Below, in pieces: positions 55,483 to 64,000 of a DNA stretch of 64,000 nucleotides. Position numbers and translations under genes: made by a program. The stretch is from Bacillota bacterium (GTDB taxonomy: Bacteria > Bacillota > Bacilli > Paenibacillales > UBA4045). The stretch's first letter is position 1. Each line of letters opens with the position of its first letter. The stretch covers positions 186,001-250,000 of the forward strand of contig JAEZQY010000047.1 in NCBI GenBank assembly GCA_023441055.1. The letters are read 5' to 3'. The notes beneath the pieces were generated by a model, which worked only from the letters and a program-made list of their open reading frames with translations, had not been told where the DNA came from and ran no database searches.

Positions 55483-55932
55483 TTAGCTCGGTTCAGATTG
55501 CACGAGCTGAATCCATTCATTATATTCGATTTGCAGCTTGCTGTATTCCTCCTGCAGCTTCGCCATCTGCTCTGCTATATCCTGCGCGCGCTGCTCCGCA
55601 GCCTGCTGATCGGCGATCCGCTCTGCATGTTCACGCTCTAGATCAGACAGCTTCTTCGACAGCTCCTGCAATTCCTCCGTCTGATCCTGCGCAGCGAGCT
55701 TTCTGCTCTGCTCGAGCTGCTCCTTCAGCTTGATATAATCATCCGCGATATTCACTGCGGCCAGCACTGCCAATCTAGGCGTATCCAGTCTTGGGAACCC
55801 CTTGGCGATCTTCTTCATCTGCTCGTCGACGATACCCGCCGCTCGAAGCATCTGTCCACTGCTTGCGTGTCCGGACAGCTTGTACTGAAGACCGTGGATC
55901 TCAACCGTGACCTTCGTCTTATCCCCACTCAT
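55483..55932 (-). CDS. zapA: Cell division protein ZapA
   Basis: A 149-residue protein. Residues 1-75 form the ZapA globular domain (KVTVEIHGLQYKLSGHAS, RLAVLAAVNIADDYIKL), and the rest is a long Glu/Gln-rich coiled coil. ZapA bundles FtsZ filaments at the division site. The coiled coil is longer than in B. subtilis ZapA (about 85 residues), as is usual in Paenibacillus. The ATG follows GGAGGG. It lies downstream of pheST. Confidence 0.87.
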   Translation of the reverse strand: MSGDKTKVTVEIHGLQYKLSGHASSGQMLRAAGIVDEQMKKIAKGFPRLDTPRLAVLAAVNIADDYIKLKEQLEQSRKLAAQDQTEELQELSKKLSDLEREHAERIADQQAAEQRAQDIAEQMAKLQEEYSKLQIEYNEWIQLVQSEPS

Positions 55933-56057
55933 CGTACGTCCCTCCTAAGAGTCAGACCTTGCGCAATATTCCTATAGAATTATTCGCTAATGGCGATGCA
56001 TTCTCCTGCTGTTCGCCACTTTTTCTCGGTGCTGCGCAGAGCCTGATCAACCAACCA

Positions 56058-58490
56058 TTACTTACGCAGCTGCGCACCGAAGGTTTCAGTAAGCGCAGTG
56101 ACTACACGCTCATGCAGCTCGCTCACTTCTTCATCGGTAAGCGTGTGTTCCGCATGCCGGTATACGAGCGCCAATGCGACACTCTTCTTATCGGCGCCAA
56201 GGCGTTCACCCACGAATATATCGAACACCTGGACCGACTCGAGTAACGATCCGGCAATTTCACGCACACAATCAGTCAGCCTGCCAACTTCAACGGCCTG
56301 ATCCACGACAACTGCGATATCTCGTGTGACGGATGGATACTTCGGCAGCACCTTATAGGCGATATCCGAGCTGGCCAGCTCGTAGAACACAGCCAGATCA
56401 AACTCAGCCACATAGGTGTCTGCCAGGTCGCGATCGGCCTGCACCGTCGGATGCAGCTGTCCAACATACCCAAGCTTGACCGCTCCCGCGTACACCTCTG
56501 CTGTACGGCCAGGATGCAGCCCATCCAGCTGGGCCGCTCTCCAATCAAGCGCTGGCAGTCCCAGATAAGCCGACAGCTTCTCTATGATGCCCTTCATATC
56601 GAAGAAGTTAACCTCCGCGGCGGCGCCAGTCCAGGACACTCCATGCTTGCTGCCCGCAAGCAGCATGCTCAATCTATGCTTCTCAGTCGGCAGCTCGGTC
56701 AGCGTGTCCTGCCTGTTCAGGAATACACTGCCCACCTCGAACAGTGCCAAGTCATCCCTACTTCGATTGCGGTTGTAGGACGCCATATCGAGCAGATGCG
56801 GTACCAGACTCGTGCGCAGCGCGCTGCGCTCCTCGCTCATCGGCATCGCGAGGCGAATCGGCTTCACCGCTGTGTCCAGATGCGGGAACGCGCCTACCTG
56901 ACTCGGATGCGTGAACGAATAACTGATCGACTCATGCAGTCCGCTCTGCGTCAGCAAGCGTCGTATCGCTCTACGGATCGCTTGCGGCTTTGTCAGTGAG
57001 CCAGGTGTCGTCGCACCATTCAGCAGCGTCGTCGGGATCTGATCATAGCCGTACAATCGGGCAATCTCTTCTATAAGATCTACTTCTCGCGATATATCGC
57101 CTCGCCGTGTTGGAACCGTTACGGTGAACGCGTCACCGGCGAGCTCGAATGGGAAGCTCAGGCGATCCAGTATCGCAGCAACCTCCGAGGGCGCAAGCGA
57201 TGTCCCTAAATATTCATTCAGTCGCTTCAGTTCGAGCGACACACGCTTCTGCTGGATCTCGGCAGCTCTTGCCTCAGTTACGCCCTGAGCGATGCGGCCA
57301 CCGGCCAGCTCCGAGATCAGCGCTGCTGCGCGATTGAGCGCATCGAGCACAACGGCGGGATCTGCCTCCTTCTCGAAGCGCAGACTCGCCTCAGAACGCA
57401 GCCCCAGCTGCCTCGACGTCTTACGCACATAGCTGCCAGCGAAGCTGGCGGATTCAAGGAAGATGCGCTTCGTCTCATCCGTGACTTCAGAGTTTGCACC
57501 GCCCATCACGCCAGCCAGCCCGACCGGCTTCTCGCCATCGGTGATCAGCAGCATATGCGATGCCAGCTTGCGCTCAGCGCCATCCAATGTGATCAGCGTC
57601 TCGCCGTCACGAGCCACGCGCACATCGATACGTCCGCTTGCCAGCTGATCCGCATCGAACGCATGCAGCGGCTGCCCGTATTCCAGCATCACATAATTCG
57701 TCACATCGACGATATTGTTGATCGGACGAATGCCGGCGGCCATCAGCCTGTTCTGTAGCCACAGCGGCGAAGGCGCCACCTGCACGCCCTCAATCACACG
57801 GCCCGCATAGTGTCTGCATGCCTCCGGCGAGCTGATCGTGATCTCGAACAGCTCAGAGGCCTGCGGCCCCTCAGCTTCATATTGCGACACATTCGCATCC
57901 GGCAGCTTCGCAGAGCGGTCCAGCAGCGCGCCAAACTCATACGCCACACCTCGCATGCTAAGCGCATCCGAACGATTCGGTGTCAGATCCAGATCCAGCA
58001 CCTGATCGTCCAGCGCCAGCACATCGAGGATGCTTGCTCCAAGCTCCGTGCTCTCAGGCAGCACCAGGATGCCCTCCTGGATCTCCTTGGGGAGCAGCTT
58101 ATCATTGAGGCCGAGCTCCTTGGCCGAGCAGATCATGCCTTGCGATTCCACGCCGCGCAGCTTCGCTCGCTTTATTTTGAAATCACCAGGCAACACCGCT
58201 CCGATCACCGCTACAGGGACCTTCTGACCAGCCGCCACGTTCGGCGCTCCGCAGACGATCTGCAGATCCTCACCCTGACCCACATCAACGGTGCACACAC
58301 TCAGCTTGTCAGCATCCGGATGCTTCTCTCTTGTCCTCACATAACCGACTACCACGCCGCTGACTCCTTGATTGCGCTCCTCGACCACATCGACCTCGAT
58401 GCCGCCTCTGGTCATCATCTCAGCCAGCTCGCGCGCTGTATATCCGCTCACATCCACATAATCGGACAACCACTTAACAGAAACCTTCAT
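56058..58490 (-). CDS. pheT: Phenylalanyl-tRNA synthetase beta subunit
   Basis: An 810-residue beta subunit. It has the N-terminal B1 region, an EMAP-like tRNA-binding domain (about 40-150, REKHPDADKLSVC), B3/B4 editing region (about 210-385), B5 (about 405-475), a core synthetase-like domain (about 480-690), and a C-terminal anticodon-binding FDX-ACB domain (about 715-810, KYPSVTRDIAVVVD). With PheS it forms the alpha2-beta2 enzyme. 50 bp after pheS. Confidence 0.96.
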   Translation of the reverse strand: MKVSVKWLSDYVDVSGYTARELAEMMTRGGIEVDVVEERNQGVSGVVVGYVRTREKHPDADKLSVCTVDVGQGEDLQIVCGAPNVAAGQKVPVAVIGAVLPGDFKIKRAKLRGVESQGMICSAKELGLNDKLLPKEIQEGILVLPESTELGASILDVLALDDQVLDLDLTPNRSDALSMRGVAYEFGALLDRSAKLPDANVSQYEAEGPQASELFEITISSPEACRHYAGRVIEGVQVAPSPLWLQNRLMAAGIRPINNIVDVTNYVMLEYGQPLHAFDADQLASGRIDVRVARDGETLITLDGAERKLASHMLLITDGEKPVGLAGVMGGANSEVTDETKRIFLESASFAGSYVRKTSRQLGLRSEASLRFEKEADPAVVLDALNRAAALISELAGGRIAQGVTEARAAEIQQKRVSLELKRLNEYLGTSLAPSEVAAILDRLSFPFELAGDAFTVTVPTRRGDISREVDLIEEIARLYGYDQIPTTLLNGATTPGSLTKPQAIRRAIRRLLTQSGLHESISYSFTHPSQVGAFPHLDTAVKPIRLAMPMSEERSALRTSLVPHLLDMASYNRNRSRDDLALFEVGSVFLNRQDTLTELPTEKHRLSMLLAGSKHGVSWTGAAAEVNFFDMKGIIEKLSAYLGLPALDWRAAQLDGLHPGRTAEVYAGAVKLGYVGQLHPTVQADRDLADTYVAEFDLAVFYELASSDIAYKVLPKYPSVTRDIAVVVDQAVEVGRLTDCVREIAGSLLESVQVFDIFVGERLGADKKSVALALVYRHAEHTLTDEEVSELHERVVTALTETFGAQLRK

Positions 58491-58540
58491 CTTCGATTAC
58501 CTTCCTTCCCGGGAGCTGCTCCCATATGCTGTCTATCTCC

Positions 58541-59575
58541 TTACTGCTTGCTGAACTGACTGAGGAAACGCACATCATTCGTATAGAAGTGGCGGATATC
58601 GTCAATGCCGTACTTCAGCATCGCAATTCGCTCCACACCCATGCCGAAAGCAAATCCGCTTACCTTAGCTGGATCATAACCGCCATATTCAAGCACCTTC
58701 GGATGCACCATGCCGGAGCCCAGAATCTCCAGCCAACCAGTCTGCTTACAGACGCGGCAGCCATGTCCCTTGCAATGCACGCAGGTCACATCCACCTCCG
58801 CGCTGGGTTCTGTGAACGGGAAGAAGCTGGGGCGCATGCGAATCCTCGTGTCTCGGCCGAACATCTCCCGTACGAATTGCAGCAGCGTACCCTTCAGATC
58901 GCTCATGCGCACATGCTCATCAATGACAAGCCCCTCAATCTGCATGAACTGGAAGGAATGCGTCGCATCATCATCATCTCTGCGATACACCTTGCCCGGG
59001 CAGATGACCTTGACTGGCGTCTGACCATTCATCTCGCGCATCGTGCGAATCTGAACCGGCGATGTCTGGGTTCTCATCAGAATCTCATCAGTAATGTAGA
59101 ACGTATCCTGCATGTCGCGCGCGGGATGATCCTTGGGCAGATTGAGCGCCTCAAAGTTATAGAAGTCGGTCTCCACCTCTGGACCTTCGGCGATCGTGTA
59201 GCCCATCCCCAAGAAGATATCCTCGATCTCCTCAACGACCTTGCTGAGGGGATGTAGCGCGCCTAGCTCATAGGGCCGGCCTGGCAGGGTCACATCGATC
59301 TTCTCCGCCTGCAGCCTCGCTTCGGTCTCTTCTTCGATAAATCGCAGCTGCTTCTGCTCGATTAATGTCTCAATAGCAGCGCGCACCTCATTCGCCACCT
59401 GGCCGATAACCGGCCGCTCCTCAGCGGTCAATCCGCCCATTCCGCGCAGAATTTCAGTCAGCGCTCCCTTCTTGCCGAGCAGCTTCACCTTCAGCTCCTG
59501 CAGCTCCGGATTCGACATGACCCTATCCAGTTGCTGGGTTGCCTCTTGTCTTAATGCCTGCAATCTTTCCTTCAT
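58541..59575 (-). CDS. pheS: Phenylalanyl-tRNA synthetase alpha subunit
   Basis: A 344-residue alpha subunit with an N-terminal coiled coil (about 1-85) and the class II catalytic core: motif 2 region VYRRDDDDATHSFQFMQIEG, shown in part as VYRRDDDDATHSFQ, and motif 3 FGMGVERIAML. It charges tRNA-Phe. The ATG at 59575 follows AGGAGG by about 9 nt. A T-box leader lies directly upstream. Confidence 0.96.
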   Translation of the reverse strand: MKERLQALRQEATQQLDRVMSNPELQELKVKLLGKKGALTEILRGMGGLTAEERPVIGQVANEVRAAIETLIEQKQLRFIEEETEARLQAEKIDVTLPGRPYELGALHPLSKVVEEIEDIFLGMGYTIAEGPEVETDFYNFEALNLPKDHPARDMQDTFYITDEILMRTQTSPVQIRTMREMNGQTPVKVICPGKVYRRDDDDATHSFQFMQIEGLVIDEHVRMSDLKGTLLQFVREMFGRDTRIRMRPSFFPFTEPSAEVDVTCVHCKGHGCRVCKQTGWLEILGSGMVHPKVLEYGGYDPAKVSGFAFGMGVERIAMLKYGIDDIRHFYTNDVRFLSQFSKQ

Positions 59576-59621
59576 CTTCGGTTGCCTCCTATACTTACAT
59601 GCAATCAACTCTCTATAAAAT

Positions 59622-59960
59622 AAAAAAACTCCTCTGTCCAAAGGGACGAAGAAGTCGTGGTACCACCCTGATTCTGCGGTTGTGCCAATTTCAGCGCATT
59701 CTGGCGCATAGCTGCGCAAGAAGAGTCGCCGGCATAGCCGCACTCATGCTCGTGATAACGGACGAACCCCGGTTTCTCTACTTGCACATAGACGGCCGCG
59801 TGGCTTGCTATGTGTTTCAAGATTCTGCTCAGGAGCGAACTTCGGCAGTCTGTTGCTAGCGGGAAGCTCTCAATCCCAGGCGTCCCGTCCCTGTCTAGAA
59901 GTGCTGCGTACTCTTCTCCATCATCGCTGTAGCTATTCCAATCCTGATTGAAGATCGAAT
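59622..59960 (-). promoter_or_regulatory. T-box leader controlling pheST
   Basis: On the minus strand the conserved T-box AGGGTGGTACCACGA (59655-59669) precedes a terminator (arms about 59645-59656 and 59629-59640, then seven Ts). Upstream are the stem I features, including GGAGAAGAGTACGC near the 5' end and GAAGTTCGCTCC, whose TTC is a plausible Phe specifier codon. Uncharged tRNA-Phe would favour the antiterminator. Confidence 0.92.
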
Positions 59961-59966
59961 GATATA

Positions 59967-59995
59967 AGTATATGAGATCACGCTTGCTGATGCAA
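59967..59995 (-). promoter_or_regulatory. Promoter of the pheST T-box leader
   Basis: TTGCAT (59990-59995) and TATACT (59967-59972) are 17 bp apart on the minus strand, placing the transcript start near 59960, just before stem I. Confidence 0.75.
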
Positions 59996-60041
59996 GTACC
60001 GCGAGCAGCGGGCTGCTGGAAAGGAGGGGAGCAAGCGTATG

Positions 60042-60070
60042 TTGCGAGAATCCAACAATTCCTCTAGAAT
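60042..60070 (+). promoter_or_regulatory. Promoter of the HAD phosphatase gene
   Basis: TTGCGA (60042-60047) and TAGAAT (60065-60070) are 17 bp apart, about 75 bp before the HAD gene start. Confidence 0.6.
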
Positions 60071-60146
60071 AAATCTTAAATCTAAGGTGATGCTGCATAA
60101 ATCCAACAAAATGCCTTTACCATATAGAGAGAAGGAGAAGAGAACC

Positions 60147-60938
60147 ATGTACAAGTTAATAGCCATTGATCTCGACGACACCCTGTTGAATGATGATCAT
60201 GTGATCACGGAAGCGACGAGGGAGGCGTTAGCAGCTGCGGCAGCGCAGGGTGTAATTGTCACGATTGCCACTGGCAGAATGTACGCGTCAGCCGCTGCGA
60301 TAGCAAGTGATCTGAACATGAACGTTCCGCTTATCACCTATCAGGGCGCGCTGATCAAGAACATGCTGGATGGTCAGGTGCTGTACGAGCGAACGGTCCC
60401 GGCTCAGATCACCCAGCGCGTCTACACGTACTGTGTCGAGCATAACCTGCATCTGCAAGGCTATTATGAGGATCAGCTGTATGTGCGCGAAGATAATGAT
60501 AAGATCATCGCCTATGCCGAGCTGTCCAAGATCCCCTACATTGTGGAGCCTGACTTCGCCAAGGTGCTGCAGAAGCCCCAGACGAAGCTGGTCATCATCG
60601 ATGATCCATCCAAGCTGGACGCGATTGCTGAGCAATTCCGCAGCTGGTTCGGCGCTGACGCGCATATTGTGAAGTCCAAGCCGCATTTCCTCGAGATTAT
60701 GCATGCAGAGGGTACGAAAGGCAGCGCGCTGCGCTATCTAGCGGAGCACTTCGGCTGTTCGATTGAGGAGACGATAGGTATTGGAGATAGCTGGAACGAT
60801 CATGATCTGGTGGAGGCTGCCGGATTAGGGGTAGCGATGGGCAATGCCATCGATGACCTAAAGCGCGTTGCGAACTATGTCACAGCAACGAATAATGAAG
60901 ATGGCGTGAAGCAAGTGATCGATCGGTTTATTCTGTAG
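60147..60938 (+). CDS. Cof-type HAD-IIB hydrolase
   Basis: A 263-residue phosphatase of the Cof/YidA group. IDLDDTLLNDD (Asp8, Asp10) is HAD motif I, and GIGDSWNDHDLVEAAGLGVAMGNA is motif IV; a type IIB cap lies at about 85-185. Substrates are usually sugar phosphates or cofactors. The ATG at 60147 follows AAGGAGAAG; the frame is open upstream but without a site there. The peroxidase gene follows after 40 bp. Confidence 0.88.
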   Translation: MYKLIAIDLDDTLLNDDHVITEATREALAAAAAQGVIVTIATGRMYASAAAIASDLNMNVPLITYQGALIKNMLDGQVLYERTVPAQITQRVYTYCVEHNLHLQGYYEDQLYVREDNDKIIAYAELSKIPYIVEPDFAKVLQKPQTKLVIIDDPSKLDAIAEQFRSWFGADAHIVKSKPHFLEIMHAEGTKGSALRYLAEHFGCSIEETIGIGDSWNDHDLVEAAGLGVAMGNAIDDLKRVANYVTATNNEDGVKQVIDRFIL

Positions 60939-60978
60939 AAGTAGAAGTGAAATGAATGACTATTGGAGGGATACGAGG

Positions 60979-61461
60979 ATGGGACAATCATTCTATGATG
61001 TAACGGTGCAGAATGCTGCTGGTGAAGCTCGCGCTATGCGCCATTACCAAGGAGAGGCGCTGCTGCTGGTCAATGTCGCTTCAGCGTGCGGGTTCACCCC
61101 GCAATATGAGGGATTAGAGAAGCTGCATCAGCAATACGCAGAGCGCGGACTGCGCGTGCTAGGGTTCCCATGCAACGACTTCGGCGGTCAGGAGCCGGGC
61201 TCGATGGAGGAGATCCAGCAGTTCTGTAAGCTGAATTACGGCGTGACCTTCGAGCTATTCGAGAAGCTGCATTGTGTGGGCGAGGAGCAGCATCCGCTGT
61301 ACAGCTGGCTTATCAGCGAATCCGAGAGCAATGAGCAGGTGCAATGGAACTTCGAGAAGTTCCTGATCGGGCGTGACGGCAAGCTGCTGAATCGCTTCTC
61401 CAGTAAAGTCTCCCCTGATGATGCCGAGCTGGTCGCAGCTGTAGAGCAAGCGTTAGCGTGA
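60979..61461 (+). CDS. Glutathione peroxidase family (Cys type)
   Basis: A 160-residue thioredoxin-fold peroxidase. Cys37 in VNVASACGFTPQY is the peroxidatic residue (Cys, not selenocysteine), Gln71 in NDFGGQEPGS and Trp in WNFEKFLIGRDG complete the catalytic set. Bacterial members usually use thioredoxin or bacillithiol. The ATG at 60979 follows GGAGGG; an in-frame ATG at 60952 precedes that site. Confidence 0.9.
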   Translation: MGQSFYDVTVQNAAGEARAMRHYQGEALLLVNVASACGFTPQYEGLEKLHQQYAERGLRVLGFPCNDFGGQEPGSMEEIQQFCKLNYGVTFELFEKLHCVGEEQHPLYSWLISESESNEQVQWNFEKFLIGRDGKLLNRFSSKVSPDDAELVAAVEQALA

Positions 61462-61474
61462 GGAGAGCCGGCAC

Positions 61475-61696
61475 TTGATCCGATATCGATTCGATCTGCA
61501 GCGAACAGGCATTCCTGACTATCAAGAGCTGGCTCATATTATTCATGCGTGGTCGCTAGAGGATGCAATTACGAAGTTCACCCGCAAGCACCGCCTCCAG
61601 CCGCCTGCCTACTGGGATGAGCCAGCCTTCGATCGATTCATTGAGATGCGATTCACCTCCAGGCACGGAGATGTCTGGTATATGATTCACTGGTAA
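61475..61696 (+). CDS. Small hypothetical protein
   Basis: A 73-residue soluble protein, rich in aromatic and basic residues, starting with TTG at 61475 after AGGAGAG and 13 bp after the peroxidase stop. It has no membrane segment or metal motif, and I do not recognise a family. Spacing and ribosome site support it as the last gene of the HAD-peroxidase operon. Confidence 0.6.
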   Translation: MIRYRFDLQRTGIPDYQELAHIIHAWSLEDAITKFTRKHRLQPPAYWDEPAFDRFIEMRFTSRHGDVWYMIHW

Positions 61697-61743
61697 ATCA
61701 ATCTCATAACTACGCAAAACCTCTTAGCAGAGACTATATGCGA

Positions 61744-61772
61744 CAACCGAGCTATGTGCTAGCTAACGGTTG
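61744..61772. terminator. Hairpin between convergent hypothetical and copper genes
   Basis: Outer arms CAACCG and CGGTTG enclose an inner AGCTA/TAGCT stem, separated by a 2-nt bulge. It lies 47 bp after the hypothetical protein's stop. There is no T run, so it is a weak terminator candidate. The rest of 61697-61879 shows nothing. Confidence 0.45.
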
Positions 61773-61879
61773 CGCTGTATTGACAGAGCAGATCATTCAG
61801 ATCAATATATAGTTTCCATTCTAGCTGCTTAGGCCGTTATGAAATTGATTCTGGTAAAGCTATATTGTCCGAATAAGCG

Positions 61880-63625
61880 TCAGTATAGCTTCACCGTCTT
61901 CTCGAACTCCCACTGCTGGCCTCGGCTGTCGGTCACCTTGACCAGTACGCGCCACCAGCCTGGCTGATCAATCTCCTCGCCGTTAGCGCGATAGAAGTAG
62001 GTATCGAAACCTAGGAACAGCACATCCGTATCATCCTCAACCTCGGACAATGCGATGGACTTCGCTTCTCCCCCTTCATCTGTCTTACCGGGCAGCAGCT
62101 CCAATTCCACGAGCCGCGGAGCGCCGTCATCCTCCGGAAGCCACACCGTAACCCCATAATCATTATAGCCTTGCCGCAATGGATGGACTTCCGCGGTCAT
62201 ATGAATCTCCTCCCCCATTACATGCCAATGCAGGGGCTTATTCTGTGGGATAGGCTCCGATGAGCTAAGAATGCCGGCAAGCGCGGCAATCACGAGCATT
62301 AGTGTAATATCCAGCTTCAGCCAAGCCCCGAGCCGCGTAACGCCCGTCCTGCGGAAGCGTCCTCGTATAATCGCGGCAACTACGCCTACAAGCACGACAA
62401 TCACCAGCTTGCCGATCAGCACCAGACCCCAGCGCGTCTCTAGAATATACCCCAAGTCCGGCAGATAGAGCGCCGAGCTGATAATCCCGCTGAACAGCAG
62501 GAGCAGGAATGCGGCTATTGACATGCCCGAGAAAGTCGGCAGCATCTTCTCTGCCTCGTAGCGATACCTGCGCCACATTAACAGGATCAGCAGCAGCCCG
62601 CCCAGCCAGACGGCAGCCCCCAGCAGATGGATACCGGACATGAGAGAAGCCAGCAGATGGTCGTCCGCGGCTGCGGCATGTCCAATCTGCGTCTTCGCCG
62701 CTATAGCTGCGAACACCCAGATCAAGTCGAACAGCTTCGAATAACCCAGCGCGAACATCCCGATCAAGCTGAGCGCGAGCAGGATCAGCCACGATATGCC
62801 TGGGGTTGTTTCAAGCATCAGGCGGGATACGCCTTCCCAATCCTCAAACCCGACCAGCCGATGGATGAACGTAACAATAACTAGCAGGAGTACGATAAAA
62901 TAAATCCGCTGCATCTGCAGCATGCGCTGCCGGTGCCGTCTCATCTGCTCTTCGGAGCGGCTTCTGAGCAACGCGCTCCATAATGCTAATCCGAGCATGG
63001 GCAGGAACGCCATGAAGAAAGCAGCCATCGAATAATCGCTTGAATCATAGCCAGACAAGAGCTCCAGCTTACTCGGTAGTTCGAAATCATCTTCCGCTGT
63101 GACCGAATGGTCATGATGGCTGTGATCGACCTCGGGAGCGGTCGGGGTCACGGGCGTAACAGAGGAGGTCTGATCGTCCGCAGCCACTTGCTCACCTGTA
63201 GAACTCGTGCTCGCTGCTGGAGTCTGGGCCACGCCTGCAACTGTGAACGAGTAGCTGCCGCTGACCGAATGACCGTCTAATGAGAGCACCTTATAGGCAA
63301 CCGTGTACGCGCCGTCCGTTAGACTCTCTTCTAGTGGTACAACAATGCCCTTGCCATCCTCTGTAACAGTCAGCGCGCCGCTGAGCACCGCAGCACCGCT
63401 CGGACCAGTGACCGTCACCGCATTAGGCGAGACAGCCTCCAGCTTCTGATTGAATAACAGCTGAATGCTGTCGGGCTGCTCTTCCACACGCGCATTGGCC
63501 GCCGGTTCAGATGATGTGAGCACAGCATGACCATCAACAGCAACAGGGGATACCAGCAGGATCAGCAGGAATAGGGCAATTAGCGCAGTCCCTCCATGTA
63601 ATCGCAACCAAGAATGCTGAAGCAT
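61880..63625 (-). CDS. CopC-CopD fusion, copper uptake/resistance protein (YcnJ-like)
   Basis: A protein of about 581 residues. A signal peptide (about 1-32) is followed directly by a CopC domain (about 33-130), whose first residue after cleavage lies near His in DGHAVLTSSEP and whose second copper His is in DGHSVSGSYSF. A Ser/Thr/Pro-rich linker with HSHHDHS (about 165-172) leads to a CopD membrane domain with about eight helices (about 200-455) and a C-terminal YtkA-like beta domain (about 475-581). The ATG at 63625 suits AGGATGAG better than the ATG at 63634. Confidence 0.85.
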   Translation of the reverse strand: MLQHSWLRLHGGTALIALFLLILLVSPVAVDGHAVLTSSEPAANARVEEQPDSIQLLFNQKLEAVSPNAVTVTGPSGAAVLSGALTVTEDGKGIVVPLEESLTDGAYTVAYKVLSLDGHSVSGSYSFTVAGVAQTPAASTSSTGEQVAADDQTSSVTPVTPTAPEVDHSHHDHSVTAEDDFELPSKLELLSGYDSSDYSMAAFFMAFLPMLGLALWSALLRSRSEEQMRRHRQRMLQMQRIYFIVLLLVIVTFIHRLVGFEDWEGVSRLMLETTPGISWLILLALSLIGMFALGYSKLFDLIWVFAAIAAKTQIGHAAAADDHLLASLMSGIHLLGAAVWLGGLLLILLMWRRYRYEAEKMLPTFSGMSIAAFLLLLFSGIISSALYLPDLGYILETRWGLVLIGKLVIVVLVGVVAAIIRGRFRRTGVTRLGAWLKLDITLMLVIAALAGILSSSEPIPQNKPLHWHVMGEEIHMTAEVHPLRQGYNDYGVTVWLPEDDGAPRLVELELLPGKTDEGGEAKSIALSEVEDDTDVLFLGFDTYFYRANGEEIDQPGWWRVLVKVTDSRGQQWEFEKTVKLY

Positions 63626-63685
63626 GAATCTCATCCTATTCTATAAAGTAATAATGACTCTCTCGAATTAGCTGAACTCAGTGCA

Positions 63686-63931
63686 CTAATTCACTTTAAT
63701 CAATAGTTTTCCATCCGGTGATCGGCCCAGCGGAGTGGCGCACTTCGGGCATGAGCCTGGCTCTTCGGATACTCGGATCATCCCACGACATGACGGACAG
63801 CTCTCGACCCCCCGTCCCGACGATACGCCAGACAGCCCGCTCCTTACGCCTGTTAGCAGGCCGCGTATCATTCTATAAGCAAAGTATATAATAACGCCGA
63901 ATAGGATCAGCCTGATTAAGACGCCTATCAT
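63686..63931 (-). CDS. Small membrane protein with C-terminal zinc ribbon
   Basis: An 81-residue protein with one N-terminal helix (about 1-22), a Gly/Ser-rich link, and a zinc ribbon of two CxxC pairs (CPSC and CPKC, about 44-64) facing the cytoplasm. The ATG at 63931 follows CGAGGAG. Function unknown. It precedes the CopCD gene by 60 bp on the same strand and may be cotranscribed with it. Confidence 0.7.
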   Translation of the reverse strand: MIGVLIRLILFGVIIYFAYRMIRGLLTGVRSGLSGVSSGRGVESCPSCRGMIRVSEEPGSCPKCATPLGRSPDGKLLIKVN

Positions 63932-63962
63932 AAAGATCGCTCCTCGTTTCACCAGCTAGAAT

Positions 63963-63977
63963 TGAGTATCATTATCA
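63963..63977 (-). promoter_or_regulatory. Fur-like box upstream of the zinc-ribbon gene
   Basis: TGATAATGATACTCA on the minus strand matches the 7-1-7 Fur box TGATAAT-N-ATTATCA at 12 of 14 positions. It overlaps the likely promoter region, 32 bp before the zinc-ribbon gene. A gene beyond the right edge could be the true target. Confidence 0.5.
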
Positions 63978-64000
63978 CTAGAGTAACAAATTAATACGAT

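Noticed and set aside
57810..58559. Plus-strand frame of 249 residues
   Set aside because: Arg/His/Leu-rich antisense shadow of pheT.

Overview
The window reads as chromosomal DNA of a spore-forming, Paenibacillus-like member of the Bacillales. The signs are strong AGGAGG-type ribosome sites, many TTG and GTG starts, a SAM-I riboswitch on met genes, a T-box leader on pheST, MutS2, ZapA, a Spo0E-family phosphatase, a YuiB-like protein, the futalosine menaquinone gene mqnC, and an ABC cluster with DUF5696, Yip1 and NHL proteins of the kind typical of Paenibacillus. No rRNA, tRNA, CRISPR array, prophage or classical insertion sequence was found.

Layout. 1-4.5 kb: YuiB, HemQ (coproheme decarboxylase), an odd low-complexity island (about 1.43-3.26 kb) around a PD-(D/E)XK nuclease gene, then mqnC. 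4.5-8.4 kb: an EAL protein and metA-metI under a SAM riboswitch. 8.4-16.8 kb: corA-cvfC, then cydABDC (cytochrome bd and its ABC exporter) with a perfect Fnr/Rex-like dyad upstream. 16.9-17.9 kb: an HRDC-domain protein. 17.9-33.4 kb: a large minus-strand carbohydrate uptake region: GH113 hydrolase and LacI regulator, a lipoprotein binding protein, a giant 980-residue binding protein with two beta-sandwich domains, two permease pairs, and an NHL / Yip1 / DUF5696 envelope module; no ATPase gene. 33.6-42.2 kb: DUF3055 and a 2710-residue cyclic beta-1,2-glucan synthase. 42.4-49.6 kb: an operon from pduO through rluA, yusI-like, M50 protease and 5'-3' exonuclease to a lactonase, plus a Spo0E-like gene and an aminotransferase with its Lrp regulator. 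49.6-64 kb: cysteine synthase, MFS transporter, mutS2-DUF350 with a coupled 27-residue membrane peptide, a holin-like protein, zapA, pheST, HAD phosphatase, glutathione peroxidase, a CopC-CopD protein, and a zinc-ribbon membrane protein with a Fur-like box.

The most unusual feature is the island at 1.43-3.26 kb. Two arrays, each exactly 178 bp, sit on either side of the nuclease gene. Each has four copies of a 20-bp hairpin motif (CTGYA-N5-TRCAG plus TTATT or YTAAT) in the order ++--, with spacings of 50/57/51 and 51/57/50. The nuclease gene also has an intrinsic terminator in its own leader, and a related stem-loop lies after mqnC. The set resembles a nuclease with cognate palindromic DNA arrays and may be an undescribed selfish or regulatory element. 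The second system worth attention is the Yip1-NHL-DUF5696 module with the giant binding protein, near the cyclic glucan synthase.
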